A DNA stretch of 64,000 bases from positions 1,178,001 to 1,242,000 of the forward strand of contig OZ255827.1 of assembly GCA_965277625.1 (NCBI GenBank), read 5' to 3'. This DNA comes from G965195345 sp965277625 (GTDB lineage: Bacteria; Pseudomonadota; Gammaproteobacteria; CAKMZV01). Made by a program: the position numbers and the translations under genes. Below, piece by piece: positions 44,601-45,341 of the stretch; within the stretch, counting starts at the first letter, position 1; every line of letters starts with the position of its first letter. The notes under the pieces were generated by a model. That model saw only the letters and a program-made list of their open reading frames with translations, was not told where the DNA came from and made no database searches.

Positions 44601-45341
44601 ATCAAAGCATCAAATACAGAGCAGGGTGATTTCTTTGGTGAGTCTGTGCATCTAAACGCGGATGGCAATACCCTTGCAGTCGGGGCAAGATATGAGGATG
44701 CCTCAGTGACTGGCATTAATGGCGTGCAGAATAATAACTCTTTTGATTCGGGCGCAGTGTACTTGTATCGCTTTAATGGGGGCGTTTGGTCACAACAAGC
44801 GTACATCAAAGCATCAAATACTGGTGCGGGTGATGAATTTGGTACTGCTGTGAATCTAACTGATGATGGCAATACCCTTGCCGTAGGTGCAAGATTAGAG
44901 GATGGCTCAGCTGTTGGTCTCAATGGCGTACAAAATAATAGTTTAAGTGACTCAGGTGCAGTTTATTTGTACCGCTTTAGTGGTGGCGTCTGGTCTCAGC
45001 AAGCATACATAAAATCACCAAATCCGGGGTCAAACGATCATTTTGGCTCATCAATCGATTTTAATGGAAATGGCAGTTTACTCGCAGTGGGGGCGATATT
45101 TGAGGATGGCTCCACCATAGGTGTGGGTGGCGGCTTCAATGATAACGTGTCTAATGCGGGCGCAGTTTATATATATGAATTTATTAATGGTGCTACGACG
45201 CTTCAACGTTATATTAAATCACTGCGTCCAAACATCGATGCAGGGTTTGGTCGATCCCTAAGTCTGAGCCAAGATGGTAATGAGCTTGCCATAGGCCAAT
45301 CTGAATTTATCCTATCTATTGGTCGAGTTTACCTATATTAA
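8655..45341 (+). CDS. Giant cadherin-like/C-type-lectin-like/FG-GAP lipoprotein, ~12,228 aa
   Basis: One uninterrupted frame of 36.7 kb ends with TAA at 45339-45341. From ATG 8655 the signal peptide is long, with a basic stretch (KKSSRR), hydrophobic core and lipobox LSAC at Cys62. An in-frame TTG at 8646 or ATG at 8706 is possible; none has a clear Shine-Dalgarno. The downstream gene has its lipobox Cys at 63, which favours 8655. After a Gly-rich linker come 49 cadherin-like repeats (residues ~92-4705), six Ig/CTLD super-repeats with 13 CTLDs (~4706-11,270), four cadherin-like repeats, an FN3-like domain with a Cys pair (CAATPC) and a seven-bladed FG-GAP propeller (~11,783-12,228). I noticed Cys only at the lipobox and in that pair. 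Expected mass is roughly 1.2-1.3 MDa. Inferred role: membrane-anchored fibre for adhesion or capture. How such a chain crosses both membranes is unknown; no RTX-type C-terminus is seen. Confidence 0.9.
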   Translation: MHRIFIKYKIQASAVLFMQRAINNLILLVFSRKFNAIAKKSSRRTLSKFGVTLMLSALLSACSGGGGGGGGSTGGGDGGGATPAPNVGTTPTISISNNQLRFVEDFATARSIATVTNATEITVSQSRTGVVSVSTSSSSVSVSSLANANGQTTLTIQVSNGTLSDSTEVSVTVTAVNDPPTLTVSTTAVTLLENFATSFPITVTGQDVDGDSLTINATVSSTDVVSVGVSSNVVNLSSILNANGRTTLTISVNDGNLSATAEVIVTISSRNNTPTISISNNQLRFVEDFATARSIATVTNATEITVSQSRTGVVSVSTSRSSVSVSSIANANGQTTLTIQISNGTLSDSTEVSVTVTAVNDTPTLTVSTTAVTLLENFATSFPITVTGQDVDGDSLTINATVSSTDVVSVGVSSNVVNLSSILNATGRATLTITVNDSNLSATAEVIVTVSSINNTPTISVSTDALTLTEDFATIVPITVTSADLDGDALVLSITQSTTGVVTAVAATNVINVSSILNGNGRTTLTITVNDGTVDASTKVVVTVTPVNDTPTLSVSTTSISTFGGFSPITINTTANDVDQGILTFVVEESVTGIVRVSTTANAIILNAISNISGQTTLTVRTTDRSGLSAIQIIAVNVMIRPSVIPVLTVSTDFISVQEDFRTPLVFRITATDADNDTITLSVSQSLSLVNAAVSTLTNGMSTITLTALANLNGTSTLTVRATDAGGQSTVSEVVLAVLSVNDPPMLTLTTATLTLAEDFNGTSTLATASDADNNTLTISVIESSAGVVNVATSVTGVSISSILNANGRTTLTMTVNDGTVDTTAQVVVSVTAINDPPVLSIPTAILTESEDFSGFSTVATAMDVDGDALTFTVTESTTGVITVTTPVSGVNVSSILNVHGQTTLTIGVNDGADTVSTQVVVIVTPVNDPPTISVSTTALSLAEDFSTIVPINVTSGDVDGNSLTLTVTESTPGVVTATTSSLGVNLARISNANGRTILTITVNDGTVDASTEVVVTITPVNDTPTLSVSTNSIVTIGGFSPITINTTANDADEGVLSFAVIDSNPGVVRVTTLTNAIILNAIPGGSGQTTLTVRTADRSGTTITQTIAITVNITISRAPELTVSTDAITLQEDFRGQVVIRTTATDADGDTITLSVSPSMPLVNAVLSTLSNSLSTITLTSIAHLNGTATLTVLASDSGGQSTETEIVVVVTAVNDPPTLNTTPTLVVAEDFISAQLVATGNDADSDALTFSVIESRTGVVNVSTSVTGVSISSILNATGRTTLTITANDGIFDTTAQVVITVTAVNDPSVLSIPTAILTESEDFSGFSTVATAMDVDGDALTFTVTESTTGVITVTTSGTGVNVSSILNANGQTTLTIGVNDGVVTVSTQVVVMVIPVNDPPTISVSTTALSLAEDFSTIVPINVTSGDVDGNSLTLTVTESTPGVVTATTSSLGVNLARISNANGRTILTITVNDGTVDASTEVVVTITPVNDTPTLSVSTNSITTIGGFSPITINTTANDIDEGVLSFAVIDSNPGVVRVTTLTNAIILNAIPNGSGQTTLTVRTVDRSGSTVTQTIAVNVTITPSVAPELIVSTDTITLQEDFRGQVVIRATATDADGDTITLSVSPSMRLVNAVLSTLSNSLSSITLTSIAHLNGTATLTVLASDSGGQSTETEIVVVVTAVDDPPTLITTPTLVVAEDFISAQLVATGNDADSDALTFSVIESRTGVVNVSTSVTGVSVSSILNATGRTTLTITVNDGIFDTTAQVVITVTAVNDPPTFIISNTALTFIEDFAVASTLATAIDVDGDALIFSATESATGVVTVTTSAAGVYVLSIRNATGQTTLNMTVSDGFLSDSTAVAVTVTPVNDTPTFTVSTAAITLIENFSSIVPIIVTTNDIDGDTLTLTVTESTTGVVTVTTSSDGVRLSNIADASGRTTLTMTVSDDSASTSTEVVVTVTAVNDPPVLSIPTAILTVPEDFFSFHTVATAMDIDGDALTFTVVASNDGVVSVLTTAAEVRVLSLLNINGQTTLNISVNDGANTVSTQVMVIVTPVNDTPTLSVVAPSITLNEDFTSIVPIRVTSNDIDNDTLTLTVSASTPGIVTATTSSVGVNLTSISDANGRTILTITVNDGTVDASIEVNVTVVAIEDTPTLTVSTNNITTVGGFSPITINTTANDADEGVLSFAVIDSNPGVVRVTTLTNAIILNAIPNGSGQTILTVRTADRSGTTVTQTIAITVNITISRAPELAVSTDAITLQEDFTGQVVIRTTATDADGDSITLSVSPSMQLVNAVLSTLSNSLSTITLTSIAHLNGTATLTVLASDSGGQSTETEIVVVVTAVNDPPTLNSTPTLVVAEDFLSAQLVATGNDADSDALTFSVIESRTGVVNVSTSVTGVSVSSTLNATGRTTLTITVNDGTVDTTAQVVITVTAVNDPPTIIISNTALTFIEDFASASTLATAIDVDGDALIFSATESATGVVTVTTSATGVYVLSIRNATGQTTLNMTVSDGFLSDSTAVAVTVTPANDTPTISVSTDSLTVLEDFPTTVSIIVTGRDIDGDTLILTVTESTTGVVTVTTSSGSVRLSSIANASGRITLTMTVSDDSASTSTEVVVNVTAVNDPPVLSIPTAILTESEDFSGFSTIATAMDVDGDALTFTVTESTSGLITVTTSGTGVNVSSILNVHGQTTLTIGVNDGVVTVSTQVVVMVTPVNDPPTISVSTTALSLAEDFSTIVPINVTRGDVDGNSLTLTVTESTPSVVTATTSSLGVNLARISNANGRTILTITVNDGTVDASTEVVVTITPVNDTPTLSVSTNSITTIGGFSPITINTTANDIDEGLLSFAVIDSNPGVVRVTTLTNAIILNAIPNGSGQTTLTVRTADRSGTTVTQTIAVNVTITPSVAPELIVSTDAITLQEDFRGQVVIRTTATDADNDTITLSVNPSMQLIDVVLSTLSNGLSTITLTSIAHLNGTATLTVLASDSGGQSTETEIVVVVTAVNDPPTLMTTPTLVVAEDFISAQLVATGNDADSDALTFSVIESRTGVVNVSTSVTGVSVSSILNATGRTTLTITVNDGIFDTTAQVVISVTAVNDTPTITIPSATLTVTEDFATTMTIATAVDVETASLIFSVFEAATGVVSITTSASNVQVSSIANANGQTTLTISVSDGSKRSTGQVVVIVTADNDTPTLTVPTGQLTLMEDFGGFITIASANDVDGNALTITVIESNTGIVTVTTSASDVQVSRIANANGPTTLTITVTDNLVSASTEVLVTVTAVNDTPTLTIPTAQLIQPEDFSDFITVATATDVEGSTLTFSVIETTTGVVSISTSASNVQVSSIRNANGQTTLTISVNDGSVTVLSQVVVTITQLNDPPSLTITDNALTLSEDFSIAQTIATATDVDGDTLTFTIIESRINVVSVTTSAANVQISSIAHANGQTRLTISVNDGNDTVSTQVTVTVLAVNDTPTISVSTASLVLSEDFESAVPIAVMRDDVDGNPLTLSVRASSTGVVNVTTSASGLLVSNIAHANGQTTLTVTVNDGILDASTRVVVTVLAVNDTPTLSVSSNNISTLGGFSPITINTTANDIDDGVLSFAVIDANPGVVKVTTSAMAIVLNAIPSASGQTTLTVRVVDSAGTTVTQTIAINVTLRPSVPPKLTVSTNSIEVQEDFRNQVDFRVTATDDDSDTITVTVSQSLRLVNTVVSNLINDLSTITLSAIANRNGTTTLTVLATDSGGQSTFTEIVVAITAVNDTPTLTIATATIIVAEEFENTQSVATASDIDGQTPILSVIESTTGLVTVTTSASSVQISSIANANGRTTLTITVTDGELSTSNQVVVEVTPVNDTPTLSVSTNVINLTEDFASSVLIATTRSDVDGDSLNFIIAESNPNVVSVLSSAAGVRISNIANAFGQTTLTLILDDGTLSTSVVVAITVAAINDPPSLSVTTTALTLNEDFSTIIPIPVIISDVDGNTLTLSVIESTTGLVNVTTSAAGVQLSSLLNAHGQTTLTINVSDGLLNDSTQVVVTVNPINDPPTLSVTVIGLLLDEDFATTATIGVITDDVEGDTLTLSVIESTTGLISVTTSASGVSVSSLLNAHGQTTLTIMVSDNQLNASTQVVVTINPINDPPELIIPTVSLILAEDFSSATTVATAIDLDGDGLTFAVTESITGVVSVTTSAAGVRVSNITHANGRTTLTITVTDDNLIDSTQVMVTVNAINDPPEFIVPTTNLVLVEDFSVASTIATVIDIDDTTLTLNVTESNTGVVTVTTSATGVRISSLANVSGITTLTMTVSDNFVSVTTQVVVTITEIDDPPIFTIAAAPFTVNEDFSDTTTVVTAVDVEGNTLTMSVTEASTGLITVTTSVSSVRISSILNANGQTTLTISANDGNSSASTQVVVIVRPVNDTPTITVSTTNLTLTEDFATTVSITVAGIDIDNDLLTISVTNSSSGVVIATPSTSSVSLRGVADASGQTTLTISVNDATLNASTQVVVQVIAVEDRPTITLATNSVTANYGFSTISIGVTVQDAEDGALSFVVEESNLGVVRVSTSANAIVLDSIFGASGQTTLTVRTTDSAGLTAMQTIAVNVAILVSATPVLTVSTNLIQVIEDFTAAVFIQTTALDPAGDAVVILVNASTNIVNVALSPQVRNSVSISLTSIANLSGRTTLTVTAVDPGGVSASTEIVVVVIPIKNDPLSFTVSTSVVRLNAQGNQLSRIVHNININNPDELELSAQWQIVQSGDPIFSTNPAPMVSFTTNTLTTVTTLTSIAYTAQLYFSIAPNQTGTSTLTLRLNDLTRSAVTEQTLVVYVNAVDLPLGITSNARVRNHVVHDGRLYVNSVNTTLAVNAFLTEARALGGHLININTIEEFNFMRSTASGLVSNQAWLGMVLPQQTFPGALSWITNNSTTVYGYASANGVNNLSVYPGHFNLNWHSGSGLNAHRSGRASTVFNWATYSKTEDRFFLIDDGGNSTPRTAIYEFPQGLAPSFVTPRYIRSGASLATRLTGYNLNGGAINTSNWSAVDSSSGTVRFINVTQNTGVQTVDVVYTAPANFEGLTTVVVTLQVNGQSTTTGLSFFGGVPTFSLPTTKLVLIQNSSQTIRNHQLISNVRMPKLEGSPATIEVQLSLAVSGDTFLTTSPPPQLTFSTISSVIRTQLGSAAQTMNLYLTSRPDRVGTATLTIGLSVVGQGVTTQQTMVVQVYRENTPPVIAKTSPNLANPIVYGGQFYANSVRTSQSVAPFLVEARALGGHLVNINSAEEFTFVRSIILRFLNRVDTLSSLVSHQSWHGLVLPRLTFPGELSWVTHDSTIAYGFASTNGVSNLTVYPGHYVINWRNNDGLIANRQAPIPSVFNWMVYDGDEFIVQYYLLGDGGNSLARHAVYEFPEGLAPIAPGSFTTTAVAGISTSVSLTGFDKNRDLITPANWSAVDPAGGRLTFTSTHQRSGVSVVDMHYISPADLDGQTTVVVSLTVEGITTTAAVTFIVDGLPNIILSTNAIVLDEDFSSFVIGTTATDTVDGVLPFSVQASRLGVVNITTSANTIQLSSVPNASGIVSLTVRARDSVLLDAVAIAVVEVQAVNDPPSLAVSTDNISTLGGFSAITIDTTATDIEDGVLSYSVQASTTGVVSITTSANAIVLTSILGGAGSTILTVRTIDQGQLTAVQTIVVNVVIAAGNAPVLNVSTNVIRVQEDFSTPVVFTANTTDTDGDAIVLSISSSTYLVHAAMTTLTNGMSTITLSAIANLNGTATLTINAVDAGGLFVTQQIVVVVDAVNNDPVTFTISTSAVTLSATGNQLDRNVHSININNPDIQAQRLQWLVTSSGSLIFSANPTPVVSFTTNALTTETTLTSAAHTAQLYFSIAPNQTGVTTLTVQLTNLTRSEMSQQTLVLQVNSVNEIPVITHFNPNIQNLIVNGGRLYGNSVTTAQAITPFLTEARTLGGHLLNINTMEEFDFVRSSASGLVSNDAWFGLVLPQQTFPGELSWVTHDSTIAYGFASANGVSNLNVYPGHFALSWDSTNGLIANRSTSPTTLFNWAAYSMDSSQTILLDDTGSTQPRHAIYEFPQGFAEASFDPIPVTAGSNVTIRVTGYDLNGDAITTANWGGRFLRGSGTLNTVNVARSSGVQTVDITYTPPSGFIGQALFELHLNTGGLPTIIPLPFLVVSPAFALASNSIVLTENSSQTIRNQQSITNVNVPLFVGTTHTLGVQWRVRESGDPIFSAKPEPMVSFSTNAIATTGTIGGVAQTADLYFSIAPGRTGTGTLTVQLSDLRNLVTSQQTILVQVQPMGDVAPVIAQTSTNLQNLIVQHGRLYANSVSSAQAVTSFAADARALGGHLLNINTVEEIVLIRGIGLLTENAWIGMALPQVSFPGELSWITNDSTIAYGYASTNGVTNLNVYPGHYDLTWHGTNGLIANRTTGRATLSNWAYYLRSTDRYFLLNDSGDRLARYAIYEFPQGLAPASIMSVPVVSATSVTVRLTGFDLNGDVIGPASWSGIASAGAISFNIATQDIGNQTVDVVYTAPANYSGQTTAAISFQVNGKSSTTVISFIVDGPPNIALSTQAITLAEDFGSYVIGTTVTDLGISGTLPFTVLASATDVVTITTSVNAIRLSALLNANGTVTLTVQSTDSASQRASEIIVVTVDAVNDPPTIVVSSNNITTSAGFAFITIDTTATDIEDGALPLVAQFSTTGVVRVTTSANGITLTPAVGGSGQTTLTVGTTDSGGLSAAQRITVNVTTAASATTPTISVSTSLIRVQEDFTTAVTFITTATDGDGDAVIFLISSSERLFDAVLSTRTGGVSTITLTSVANAFGTATLTVHATDVGGQLTSTEVLVVINAVNDDPLSFRFSTSMITLSAPGNQLDRNIQSISINNLDNVNRRVQGLITISGDPIFSANPFPVVSFTTNALATTATLTAAQQTAQLYFTIAPNRTGTGFITLQLTDLTRSEMSQQTLTVQVNSMDRPPTITQVPNLQNLTVHGGHLYANSVTSSTQGVSAYLATASALGGHLININTIEEINFVRSTISGLMSEAAWFGMVLPRRTFPGELSWVTNDSTIAYGFVSTNVNTTGDITVYPGHYTLTWHNRTGLIANREGHAFTAFNWTVYSNAESRYYLVDDVGDRVGRFALYEFPQGLAQQTSINIIPVRAGSNATVRLTGIDLNGDTISTTNWSAVATTGSFNFANVAQSSGVQTVDLIYTPSVDFNGQIGAEVALQVNGLMTTMSLSFYVGSATPTFTMASSTIVLTQNSAQTIRNQQPISNVRIPAYDGLTDTLDVQWRVTHSGDAIFSANPIPVVSFTTQVLTTTDRIGSTAQTAQLYFTIAPDRVGTATLTVQLSNQATSGMSQQTLVVQVNPMNDVPPTIFPRNTAVSSLTVHGGRLYAESLLSFIEITSFLRDAKTLGGHLININSVEEFNFIYSGLSGLNTQNTWVGITLPQESFPGELSWITHDSTIAYGFASANGVTNLNVYPGHFNLNWDATIGLIANGTARPANSNWATFSSSFFGHRFILIEDIGDGTPLRALYEFPQGLNTAAIIPARTMPITVITTAVVNLIGYDLNGDAISTVNWTAVDPNGGVARFSNVSQSSGVQVVNMTYTPLVGFYGLTTVVVSLQVNGISTTTGISFSVDEPPSIALSTHAITLVEDFTTPFVIGTTVTDQGVSGILPFSVQASSSGVVNISTSANTIQLSAVLNSNGTFTLTVQATDSAGQTVSTLVVVTLQGVNDPPTLTLSTDNISTFGRFTSIIIDTTATDVEDGALPFSVQLSSTNVVRVTTTSNAIELMPILGGSGQTTLTVLASDGGGLMTSQTIAINVNIATTSTPVLGVTTNLIRVIEDFTPAIIVISSATDADGDALFFSLSSSTHLVNAALSSPTSGISAITNFITLTSISNLNGTATLTIHVTDVGGKTTSTEIVVVVTEDNNDPLSFTVSTSAVTLSAIGSQLDRNVHNINISNVDGQPLRAQWQITTSGSSLFSVHPPPLVSFTTNVITTVSTLNSTSHTAQLYFTIAPNQTGRATLTLQLTDLTANEMSSQTIVVQVNPINVPPVIAQTSQILDNLMVNGGRLYANSVMTNRAVKPFLAEARRLGGHLININSVEEHTFVHSPASILVSRFSWYGLVLPQQSFPGELSWVTHDSTIAYGFASRNGASSLNVYPGHYTLFWGIVSGLNAHRSGSPLTVFNWTYYTRHSEEYFLIDDIGDALARRAIYEFPQGLAPASFSIVPIISGSSATVRLTGIDLNGDAINTTNWSAVAATGTVNFVNVSARAGVQIVDLVYTPSAHFSGHTTVEVALLVNNHRTTTALSFFIGNATPTFTMASSTLVLTQNSTQTIRNQQLISPISIPDFVGLTGTTATIDAQWRVTHSGDAIFSTFPTPVVSFSTNALTTIGRIGATTQTAQLYFTIAPDRIGKATLTLQLSNLASSVMSQQTLVVQVNPMNDHPPVIVPVNSRIENLIVHGGRLYANSVNTAPAVTSFLAEAKDLGGHLLNINSIEERNYIYSIANGILTNESWFGLALPRQKFPGELAWVTNDSTLAYGYADANGLSNFTIYPGHVSFDWGSIGLIANRTGQSATVFNWTIFSGGVSRHFLVDDIGDTSPRHALYEFPQGLNPAAVLPSVPQTRVVTRANVLLTGFDLNGDPINAGFWTGVDPNGGTVTFSNTRQNPGVQVVEMTYTPPVDFDGPTTVVTSLRVNGLRSSTHSVAFLVGALPTVAVSTIDITLDEDFTTPSVIHVLANHPTTSNQLPFMVSLSSTGVVAVTPSTHAIQLSAIQNASGKVTLTIQTSVSADQTASTNVVVTVRAVNDPPVLTVSSNNISTLAGFGPIVIDTTATDVEDGDLTFTVQLSSTNVVSVATSANAIELTPIVGGSGQTTLTVRTADSGGQSAVQIISVNVTTAVSITIPMISVSTSLIRVQEDFTAAVTFITTATDADGDAVVFSLSSSERLFDAVLSTRTGGVSTISLTSVANAFGTATLTVHAIDVGGQSTSTEVMVVINAVNNDPISFNFSTSRITLSAPSNQLERNVQNINISNPDRANLNSSWFVTSNGDPIFSTNPTPVVSFTTNRLTNETTLTSAAHTAQLYFTIADNQTGTATLTVHLNNLTRSVTTTQILTVQVIPVDVSPVIAQTSTNLQNLIVHGGHLYANSVSTATAVTPFLTEARTLGGHLININTVEEQAFAYSTASRLISQESWYGLVLPQRLFPGELSWITHDSTIAYGFVSTNGNSTGEITVYPGYYPLNWEITSGLVSNRQTNASTLFNWTIYSRNIDRYFLLDEGGDGRDRHALYEFPQGLAPASFDRIFISIGSSATVSLTGFDLNGDAITIANWSGTDPNGGTVRFSQVAQSSGVQSVALVYTPSVNYSGPTTVDVSLQVNGLRTTRSLSFFVGPATPTFTMASSTIVLTENSAQSIRYQRPISNARIPAFDGLIDTSDVQWRVTHSGDAIFSANPTPVVSFTTHVETTTDRIGSTSQTAQLYFTIAPDRTGTATLTVHLSNLYISGASQQTLVVQVNPMNDVPPTIIPITTAFSSLAVHGGRLYADTALSTAAVTPHLAAATALGGHLININSVEEFNFVYSGPSGFNTLNWIGAWAGLALPQSSFPGELSWITHDSTIAYGFASTNGATNLNVYPGHYTLNWANIEPVANRSGSPSTNFNWLVFYAFVARPFSLLEEFGDGTPGQDNGFPYEAVFEFPQGVNTAAIIPTRPMPIPVNSNAMVSLNGYDLNGDTINLSDWNGVDPNGGHVSFRQLSQKSGVLSVSLTYTPLPDFHGLTTVVVTLQVNGLSTTTGISFSVNAQPNIALSTHAITLAEDFITPFVIGTTVTDQGVSGILPFSVLASPSGVVNISTSANAIQLSNLPNANGTVTLTVQATDSAGLTASTLVVVTVQAVNDPPVINLSNDGVSVLGRFSPITIDSSATDIEDGNIPFSVQLSSTGVVTVSTASNAIVLTSILGGSGLTTITVSATDSDGLTTTRPISVSVRLSSSTAPVLNVTPNFIRVNEDFPLPVGIITSATDADDDAIFISLSSSTHLVNAALSSPTNGIRSITNFITLTSIANLNGRTTLTVHATDAGGLTSSTEILIIVNEDNNDPISFALSTSVVTLSAIGNQRERKVHGINISNIDSRTLRAQWQVTSSGDPIISVNPAPIVSFTTHVLTTVSTLTSTTHTAQLYFTIAPDRTGTATLTVQLTDLTANQISTQTLVVHVNPMNVAPVITQASTNLQNLVVHGGHLYANSVLTDPTVTPFLTEARTLGGHLININTVEEHAFVYSTASRLISQESWYGLVLPQRSFPGELSWITHDSTIAYGFVSTNNNSTGDITVYPGYYPLNWEITSGLVSNRQTIASFNWTIYSRNIDRYFLLDDGGNGTGRHALYEFPQGLAPATIETRLIVPGTVITVPLTGYDLNGDAINTANWSGIDTSGRAASFTQVSNNTGVQTVLMNYATPANLSVPTTVVVSLNVNGLTSTTAFSFVPIVPTFTLSTTSIVLTENSTQSVRNQQLISNIQVPAFVGTTRALDAIWRVTHIGDPIFSTNPAPVVSFTTHVLTTTSRIGPMSASTQTAQLYFTIAPDQTGRATLLIQLSELANSRVMSQQTIVVQVNPMIDVPFGIGDSTNLQNLIIHGGHLYANSVTTAQAVTVYMAEARALGGHLININTIEEINFMRSTDNSLVTHEAWFGLVLPQVSFPGELAWLTNDSTIAYGFASANDVSNLTVYPGHFALNWPATFGLIAHRRANPFTHFNGTAYSRNVNGYFLIDNGGDGKDRPVLYEFPQGLASPKPIHLLTTSSVTVRLTVFDLNGDAINLSNLNAVATIGTASIGNTTQSTGLLTFDMTYNNPAGITSQTTIVVSYQVNGLSTSTVLTLLPTEPTFIMPTNRIVLTENSRQTIRNQQLITNVKLRGFIDGNNNLDFKWRVTHSGDAIFSANPTPVVSVSPNALVTNTSIGSTAQTARLYFTIAPNQTGTATLTVQLTDLMDSVVTQQLLVVQVKPENVPPVIAQASTSITNLIVHGGRLYANSILSTDQGVSMFLAQARALGGHLININTIEEINFVRSTTSGLNPHEAWFGMVLPRKNFPGELSWITNDSTVTYGSASANGINNLSIYPGHFALNWNPGNGLIANRVGRPSTVSNWLIYSNNANTYFLVDDGGDAPTSRFALYEFPQGLAPASINLRTVAASSSATLLLTGFDLNSDTISTASWSGTDPNGGSVSFRSVSQSSGVQTVEMVYTPLINYEGRTTVMVTLQANGQNTTTDIAFAVDGLPSIALSTNAVMITEDFVNFVIHTTVTDSIDGALPITVMTSSTGVVNITTTANSLQFSGALNFNGVFTLTVQATDSAPQTFSTQVVVTVEGVNDPPTLSVSSNSITTLGGFFPITIASTATDVEDGMVPVTVQASSPGVVFVNIFDNAIVLSPVETGSGRTTLTFTATDSVNSTAVQIITVNVLVTPSTTPVLTVSSNAIYVLEDFTPDIFIATTATDVDTGTLVVTVSSFTNVVDAVVSSQGITLSAIANLFGATTLTVRATDAGGLFDSAEIVVIVQSVNDTPTFTISTNRVILALALDAPPFVLNVSASDVEDGTLTFTVSTVQGVIDTTLTNTSLSIARRGLGHNGPLVVLTFTSSDTEGAMVSTDVNVVVPPVLFATITTKSLNFSWSSIANATHYQLQSNPDGVSGFTDISTTGIVVSPNSTNIRQTTAQGQVATHLYIPRVANPRFGLGTCAATPCGSSFQHNTVDFTNADLNRMIARINAYFEEDFETVDLGGMDPSGVAHQFGWSVSISGDGNTLAVGAYLESNPSVGINNRVKFSNSFERSGAAYIFRRTGNVWSQQAYIKATVPGPGDAFGTVVSLSHDGNTLVVGSPNEDGSATGINGIENNVTGNAGAAYLFRFTQATGVWVQEAYIKPSNPQTDGFFGYALSLNSDGNTLAVSARAEDGSSTGVNGPLNNSAKDSGAVYLYRLVRGVWTQQAYIKASNTEQGDFFGESVHLNADGNTLAVGARYEDASVTGINGVQNNNSFDSGAVYLYRFNGGVWSQQAYIKASNTGAGDEFGTAVNLTDDGNTLAVGARLEDGSAVGLNGVQNNSLSDSGAVYLYRFSGGVWSQQAYIKSPNPGSNDHFGSSIDFNGNGSLLAVGAIFEDGSTIGVGGGFNDNVSNAGAVYIYEFINGATTLQRYIKSLRPNIDAGFGRSLSLSQDGNELAIGQSEFILSIGRVYLY
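8932..10029 (+). repeat. 549-bp direct tandem duplication (two cadherin-like repeats each)
   Basis: 8932-9480 and 9481-10029 are near-identical at offset 549 bp (183 codons). Each encodes an RFVEDFATARS-type repeat followed by a VTLLENFATSF-type repeat. Differences are scattered single bases, so the duplication is recent relative to the rest of the array. It is in frame. Confidence 0.85.
11161..17960 (+). repeat. Higher-order repeat inside the stalk (1,980-bp unit, four copies, first and last shorter)
   Basis: Equivalent sequence recurs at 11161, 12580, 14560 and 16540, with offsets of 1419, 1980 and 1980 bases (473, 660 and 660 codons). The full unit holds seven cadherin-like repeats in fixed order (SIPTAIL, STTALSLAEDF, GGF, QEDF, PTLVVAEDF, TFIEDF and a variable seventh). 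The first copy lacks the last two, and the last copy is traceable to the PTLVVAEDF repeat. Long stretches between copies are identical at the base level. Confidence 0.85.
22771..26010 (+). repeat. Giant protein CTLD super-repeat 1 (two CTLDs)
   Basis: Ig-like, CTLD (about 23179-23637), post-CTLD, Ig-like, CTLD (about 24351-24846), post-CTLD, three cadherin-like repeats. The second CTLD carries a ~10-residue insertion (around RFLNRVDTLSS) between the GGHL helix and the WIGL-equivalent, so it is the longest in the gene. Confidence 0.8.
25140..30760 (+). repeat. ~5.6-kb segment duplicated in the fourth gene (about 49,665-55,290)
   Basis: Matched landmarks lie at offsets of 24,523, 24,530, 24,533, 24,533 and 24,530 bases, so the two segments are colinear with only small in-frame indels. 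Similarity falls off sharply after ~30,760/55,290, inside the linker before a CTLD. Either a segmental duplication or gene conversion between the neighbouring genes would explain this. Confidence 0.8.
26011..29214 (+). repeat. Giant protein CTLD super-repeat 2 (two CTLDs)
   Basis: CTLDs at about 26421-26880 and 27600-28052. This unit is very close in DNA to 50540-53746 of the next gene; for example, around 27961-28020 versus 52494-52553 almost every base is shared. Confidence 0.8.
29215..32459 (+). repeat. Giant protein CTLD super-repeat 3 (two CTLDs)
   Basis: CTLDs at about 29622-30089 and 30812-31275. The first half (to about 30760) is colinear with 53747-55290 of the next gene and the second half is not. 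The second CTLD has an unusual loop lacking the usual arginine-rich LIANR stretch (LIANGTARP). Confidence 0.8.
32460..35690 (+). repeat. Giant protein CTLD super-repeat 4 (two CTLDs)
   Basis: CTLDs at about 32871-33330 and 34059-34515, in the standard order with three cadherin-like repeats after the pair. The cadherin-like repeat at about 34820-35090 is the most diverged of its class (LDEDFTTPSVIHVLANH). Confidence 0.78.
35691..38961 (+). repeat. Giant protein CTLD super-repeat 5 (two CTLDs)
   Basis: CTLDs at about 36101-36568 and 37289-37780. The first CTLD is nearly a copy of the one at 39374-39831 (offset 3273 bp) and of 57400-57866 in the next gene. The second has an extended loop before its last strand (around GTPGQDNGFPYEAV). 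Confidence 0.8.
38962..43320 (+). repeat. Giant protein CTLD super-repeat 6 (three CTLDs)
   Basis: Three CTLDs in a row at about 39374-39831, 40560-41018 and 41722-42190, each separated by a post-CTLD and an Ig-like domain (spacing ~1.17 kb), then three cadherin-like repeats. A three-CTLD unit ends the CTLD zone here, and the same triple appears at 60222 onward in the next gene. Confidence 0.8.
43321..43611 (+). repeat. Divergent cadherin-like repeat before the propeller domain
   Basis: A TFTIST-type start lacking EDF (ALALDAPPFVL) and with a DVEDG loop. It matches the divergent fourth repeat in the same position of the 2463-aa protein, so it is a conserved adaptor to the C-terminal head. 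Confidence 0.65.
43612..45338 (+). other. FN3-like/Cys-pair domain and seven-bladed FG-GAP propeller (12,228-aa protein)
   Basis: The FN3-like part (LNFSW, ATHYQL, NPDGVSGF) is followed by CAATPCGSSFQHN and then seven blades from about 44000, with repeated FG, DGNTLAVGA, SGAVYLYRF and WSQQAYIK signatures. The last blade ends SIGRVYLY at the stop. It is homologous, blade for blade, to the propeller of the 2463-aa protein. Confidence 0.82.
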
